In this document: positions 7,189 to 8,939 of the stretch, piece by piece
Numbering within the stretch: the first letter of the stretch is position 1
Layout: each line of letters starts with the position of its first letter
DNA from: Gammaproteobacteria bacterium
GTDB lineage: Bacteria; Gemmatimonadota; Gemmatimonadetes; Longimicrobiales; Gaopeijiaceae
Length of the DNA: 8,939 nt
Assembly (NCBI GenBank): GCA_009843625.1
Contig: VYDD01000473.1
Span: 2,619-11,557, forward strand
Reading direction: 5' to 3'
Notes under the pieces: generated by a model
The model's database searches: none
Told to the model about the DNA's origin: nothing
Seen by the model: only the letters and a program-made list of their open reading frames with translations
Made by a program: the position numbers and the translations under genes

Positions 7189-7274
7189 AGAGTGTTGCAT
7201 TTCTCGTTATGCAACACAGTGGTGCATTTCCGATTTGGCAACACAACATTGCATTTCCGGTTTGGCAACACTCT
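7189..7274. repeat. 86-bp repeat element bounded by a 10-bp perfect inverted repeat
   Basis: AGAGTGTTGC at 7189-7198 is the exact reverse complement of GCAACACTCT at 7265-7274, and these ends enclose the three 27-base tandem units. A CTGCAG palindrome sits on each side, at 7185-7190 and 7285-7290. The shape, with terminal inverted repeats around internal repeats in a non-coding gap, could be a small palindromic or MITE-like element. It could equally be a cluster of regulator sites. No target-site duplication is evident and no transposase is present. I do not recognise the family. Confidence 0.7.
7192..7217. repeat. perfect 9-bp inverted repeat in the first repeat unit
   Basis: GTGTTGCAT (7192-7200) and ATGCAACAC (7209-7217) are exact reverse complements around the 8-base loop TTCTCGTT. 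The arrangement fits a dimeric regulator's operator or a DNA/RNA hairpin. Units 2 and 3 keep only three or four outer pairs of this stem (TGC/GCA or TTGC/GCAA), so unit 1 is the best-preserved palindrome. Confidence 0.8.
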
Positions 7275-7276
7275 CC
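7196..7276. repeat. three tandem 27-base repeats
   Basis: Units start at 7196, 7223 and 7250. Each begins TGCATTTC and has a GCAACAC block about 17 bases further on. Units 2 and 3 differ at very few positions over their first 22 bases (TGCATTTCCG, A or G, TTTGGCAACAC). Unit 1 differs in the middle (TCTCGTTATGC). The spacing is exactly 27 in both steps, so one reading frame repeats nine residues three times, but that frame has no coding signs. Possible roles are iterated operator sites for the TRAP operon or a dispersed genomic repeat. Confidence 0.85.
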
Positions 7277-7354
7277 GGATGCGGCTGCAGGAATGACGGT
7301 ACGCCGATCCCGTGCATCGGGGACGGGCTCCGGGGCCTTCGGCGAGCGCTCTCC

Positions 7355-7380
7355 CTACGCAGCGACAGCGTAGTGCTGCG
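7355..7380 (+). repeat. overlapping inverted repeats before the TRAP binding-protein gene
   Basis: CTACGC (7355-7360) pairs with GCGTAG (7368-7373), and the overlapping CGCAGC (7358-7363) pairs with GCTGCG (7375-7380). The two stems exclude each other. They lie 50-80 bases before the chosen gene start and would be in its leader RNA if transcription begins upstream. Short GC-rich stems are common in such DNA, so function is uncertain. Confidence 0.35.
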
Positions 7381-7432
7381 AAGCGCCCTGACCCACGGCA
7401 TCGGCCCGGCGGTCGATCGCGTTCCTCGAGCT

Positions 7433-8461
7433 GTGCGGGCGCTGTTGACGGCGATGTTGGTGTCGTTCCTCGCGGTCTCGTGCGGCGGGCCGGAAGCCGG
7501 CGAATCCGACAGCGCAACCCGGGGTGACTTCCCCACGTGGGAGGTCCGCTTCTCCCACGTGCTCTCGACCAACTCGGAGTTCCATCTCCTGGCGGAGCGC
7601 TTCCGGGATCTCATGCTTGAGCGCACCGGCGGGCGCTTCCGGGTCGTCATCTATCCGTCGGGGCAGCTCGGCGGAGAGCGCGTGGCCTTCGAGCAGATCC
7701 AGGTCGGTGCGGTGCACATGGCCATCACGGGCACACCCGTGCTCTCGGGCTGGGTGCCCGAGGGGCAGATGTTCGACCTCCCGTTCCTCTTCGAGAACCG
7801 GGATCACGGGCTCGCGGTGATGAACGGCCCGATCGGGGACTGGTGGCGCGAGCTGCTGCTGGAGCGCACGGGCGTCCGCTCGCTGGGCTTCCTCGACTAC
7901 GGGTTCCGCCACGTCTACAACCGGCGCCGGCCCGTCGAGACGCCCGGGGATCTCGCCGGACTGAAGCTTCGGGTGCTGCAGAACGCGACGTACCTGGCGG
8001 CGTACTCCGCGCTCGGCGTCCAGGCGACCCCGATGAACTACGGCGAGGTCTACTCCGCGCTGCAGCAGGGCGTGATCGACGGTGGCGAGGCGAACGCCAT
8101 CGGATTCGTGAGCAGCCGGCTCTACGAGGTGGCCCGCTTCTACAGCTTCACATCCATCACCTACAACCCGATCACGCTCCTGGTGAACGAGCCTTTCTAT
8201 CGAGGGCTTCCCGAGGATGTCCGGGAGACGGTAGATCGTTCGGCGGCGGATGCGCTCGCCTACCAGAGTGAAGTCGCGCGCCGGATGGAGGCGGACGCCA
8301 TCGAGCAGATGCGGGCCGCGGGCGTGGAGATCTCGCGTCCGGACCTGGCGCCGTTAGCACCGCCCGTGCGGCCGCGCATCTGGAACGAGCTGGCCGACCG
8401 GCTGCCGGATGGCGAGGCGCTGATCGCAAGGCTGGTGGAGGAGGCGGCGCGTGCGAGGTGA
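7433..8461 (+). CDS. dctP: TRAP transporter solute-binding protein (DctP family), predicted lipoprotein
   Basis: This 342-residue protein is the extracytoplasmic binding component of a tripartite ATP-independent periplasmic transporter. It captures a carboxylate-type substrate and delivers it to the DctQ-DctM membrane pair. After a short hydrophobic N-terminus comes FLAVSC, a lipobox-like site with Cys17 as the expected lipidated residue, then a Gly/Ser/Asp/Glu linker. Family features include RFSHVLSTNSEFH, YPSGQLGGER, FDLPFLF, the conserved Arg180 in GLKLRVLQN (expected to contact the substrate carboxylate), NYGEVYSALQQGVIDGGEAN and FYSFTSITYNP. GTG 7433 is chosen because it gives a basic residue and a compact lipoprotein signal. 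ATG 7454 and GTG 7373 are alternatives, and none has a clear ribosome site. The gene is 60 bases before dctQ and is probably co-transcribed with it. Lipid anchoring differs from the soluble form usual in proteobacteria. The substrate is unknown. Confidence 0.92.
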   Translation: MRALLTAMLVSFLAVSCGGPEAGESDSATRGDFPTWEVRFSHVLSTNSEFHLLAERFRDLMLERTGGRFRVVIYPSGQLGGERVAFEQIQVGAVHMAITGTPVLSGWVPEGQMFDLPFLFENRDHGLAVMNGPIGDWWRELLLERTGVRSLGFLDYGFRHVYNRRRPVETPGDLAGLKLRVLQNATYLAAYSALGVQATPMNYGEVYSALQQGVIDGGEANAIGFVSSRLYEVARFYSFTSITYNPITLLVNEPFYRGLPEDVRETVDRSAADALAYQSEVARRMEADAIEQMRAAGVEISRPDLAPLAPPVRPRIWNELADRLPDGEALIARLVEEAARAR

Positions 8462-8509
8462 GGCGGAGAGCGCCAGTCGGGGCGGAAAACAGGTGACGCG
8501 GGCCGAGGC

Positions 8510-8513
8510 GGAG
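8510..8513 (+). promoter_or_regulatory. ribosome binding site of dctQ
   Basis: GGAG lies eight bases before the ATG at 8522 and supports that start for the membrane subunit. Confidence 0.65.
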
Positions 8514-8521
8514 CGCGAATA

Positions 8522-8939
8522 ATGAGACGGCTCCGCGCCCTCAACGGGGTCCTGGTGAAGCTCGAGACCTGGGCGGCGGGCGGCCTTCTGATCACCGTAG
8601 CCCTCGTGGTCCTCCTCCAGGTCCTGATGCGCTACCTCTTCGCGTACCCGAATCCGTGGAGCGAGGAGGTGTCCCGGTTCTGCTTCATCTGGCTGTCTCT
8701 GCTGGGGGCGTCGCTGGCCGTGGAGCACCGGGCACACTTCGGGTTCGACCAGGTCACGAAGGCGCTCGCGCCGCGCGCGAAGAAGGTCGTGGAGAGGTTC
8801 GCCGGGGCGGTCGTGCTGCTGTTCTCGCTCCTCCTCATCGGCACCGGCATCGCGCTCATGGACCTCACCATGGGAGAGCGCTCGCCGGCGCTGAACCTGC
8901 CTGTAGCCCTGGTCTACGCGGCTGCGCCGATGTCCGGTG
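8522..8939 (+). CDS. dctQ: TRAP transporter small membrane subunit (DctQ family), 3' cut by window edge
   Basis: DctQ is the four-helix inner-membrane subunit that pairs with DctM in a TRAP transporter driven by an ion gradient. The frame is open to the edge, giving 139 residues of a protein usually about 160-200 long. A basic N-terminus (MRRLR) precedes helix 1 (about 17-39). Then comes the family hallmark RYLFAYPNPWSEEVSRF (37-53, with WSEE at 46-49), helix 2 (about 54-68, IWLSLLGASLAVEH), a basic loop (81-92) and helix 3 (about 93-113). A fourth segment begins near 125 and runs off the window. GGAG eight bases before ATG 8522 supports the start. A 23-codon frame (8451-8522) ends on the first base of this ATG and could couple its translation to dctP. 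The large subunit gene should follow directly. Confidence 0.93.
   Translation, partial: MRRLRALNGVLVKLETWAAGGLLITVALVVLLQVLMRYLFAYPNPWSEEVSRFCFIWLSLLGASLAVEHRAHFGFDQVTKALAPRAKKVVERFAGAVVLLFSLLLIGTGIALMDLTMGERSPALNLPVALVYAAAPMSG

Larger units (their letters stand above)
7083..7432. other. 350-base intergenic region with repeats and several inverted repeats
   Basis: No gene is supported between the SDR stop and the TRAP binding-protein start, although frames are open on both strands because of high GC. In order it holds alternative inverted repeats at 7121-7161, the 27-base repeat array at 7189-7276, and short GC-rich stems at 7309-7327 and 7355-7380. Two TTGGCA words (7235-7240 and 7262-7267) resemble -35 hexamers, but no -10 stands at the right distance. 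The region probably contains the promoter and control elements of the TRAP operon, whose transcription start I cannot place. Confidence 0.6.

Noticed and set aside
7189..7290. CRISPR array
   Set aside because: Units are directly abutting with similar content throughout. There are no distinct spacers, only three units, and no cas genes.
6644..7432. Upstream extension of the dctP frame
   Set aside because: It overlaps the SDR gene out of frame, and the lipoprotein signal is at 7433-7483, so the extension is not coding.
6231..7517. 428-residue minus-strand frame crossing katG, SDR and the spacer
   Set aside because: It runs antisense to two real genes. It contains the 27-base array as a nine-residue repeat only because 27 is a multiple of three.

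Overview
The window is high-GC bacterial DNA with five intact or edge-cut genes of ordinary housekeeping or uptake type, one gene remnant and one cut methyltransferase gene. The TRAP transporter, a secreted M28 peptidase with a Gram-negative style export signal, and the strong G/C third-position bias point to a high-GC Gram-negative bacterium. Gemmatimonadota or a similar phylum would fit, but this is a guess from gene style and not from a marker gene.

Layout. (1) Positions 2-1789, + strand: the C-terminal part of a large beta-class DNA methyltransferase (DPTCGSGTT motif), whose N-terminal catalytic half lies off the left edge. The first ~58 bases are C-rich low-complexity sequence and may be a bad contig end. 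(2) Positions 1790-2024: a non-coding, AT-richer spacer. (3) Positions 2025-2399: one VOC (glyoxalase-fold) domain that resembles the second half of two-domain VOC proteins and has no credible start codon. It looks like the 3' remnant of a gene broken where the methyltransferase block joins the native chromosome. (4) Positions 2396-4012, - strand: a secreted M28 zinc aminopeptidase with all metal ligands, converging on the VOC remnant with a 4-base stop-codon overlap. (5) Positions 4013-4185: a divergent promoter region. (6) Positions 4186-6324, + strand: katG, a complete catalase-peroxidase with an intact Met-Tyr-Trp cofactor triad. It overlaps by 4 bases (7) an SDR-family oxidoreductase at 6321-7082. 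(8) Positions 7083-7432: a 350-base spacer carrying three 27-base tandem repeats, enclosed by a perfect 10-bp inverted repeat, with a perfect 9-bp hairpin in the first unit. (9) Positions 7433-8461: a TRAP transporter solute-binding lipoprotein (DctP). (10) Positions 8522 to the edge: the TRAP small membrane subunit (DctQ), cut by the window. The large subunit (DctM) is expected just beyond.

How the genes relate. katG and the SDR are probably co-transcribed and translationally coupled. The TRAP genes form the next same-strand unit, separated by the repeat-bearing spacer, so they may be under separate control. TRAP systems with a nearby SDR dehydrogenase often serve uptake and oxidation of sugar acids or other carboxylates, but the substrate cannot be read from this sequence. 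The most unusual items are the 27-base repeat array at 7189-7274 and the junction at about 1940-2025, where a lower-GC methyltransferase block meets a beheaded VOC gene. I do not see a convincing new defence or mobile system complete within the window.
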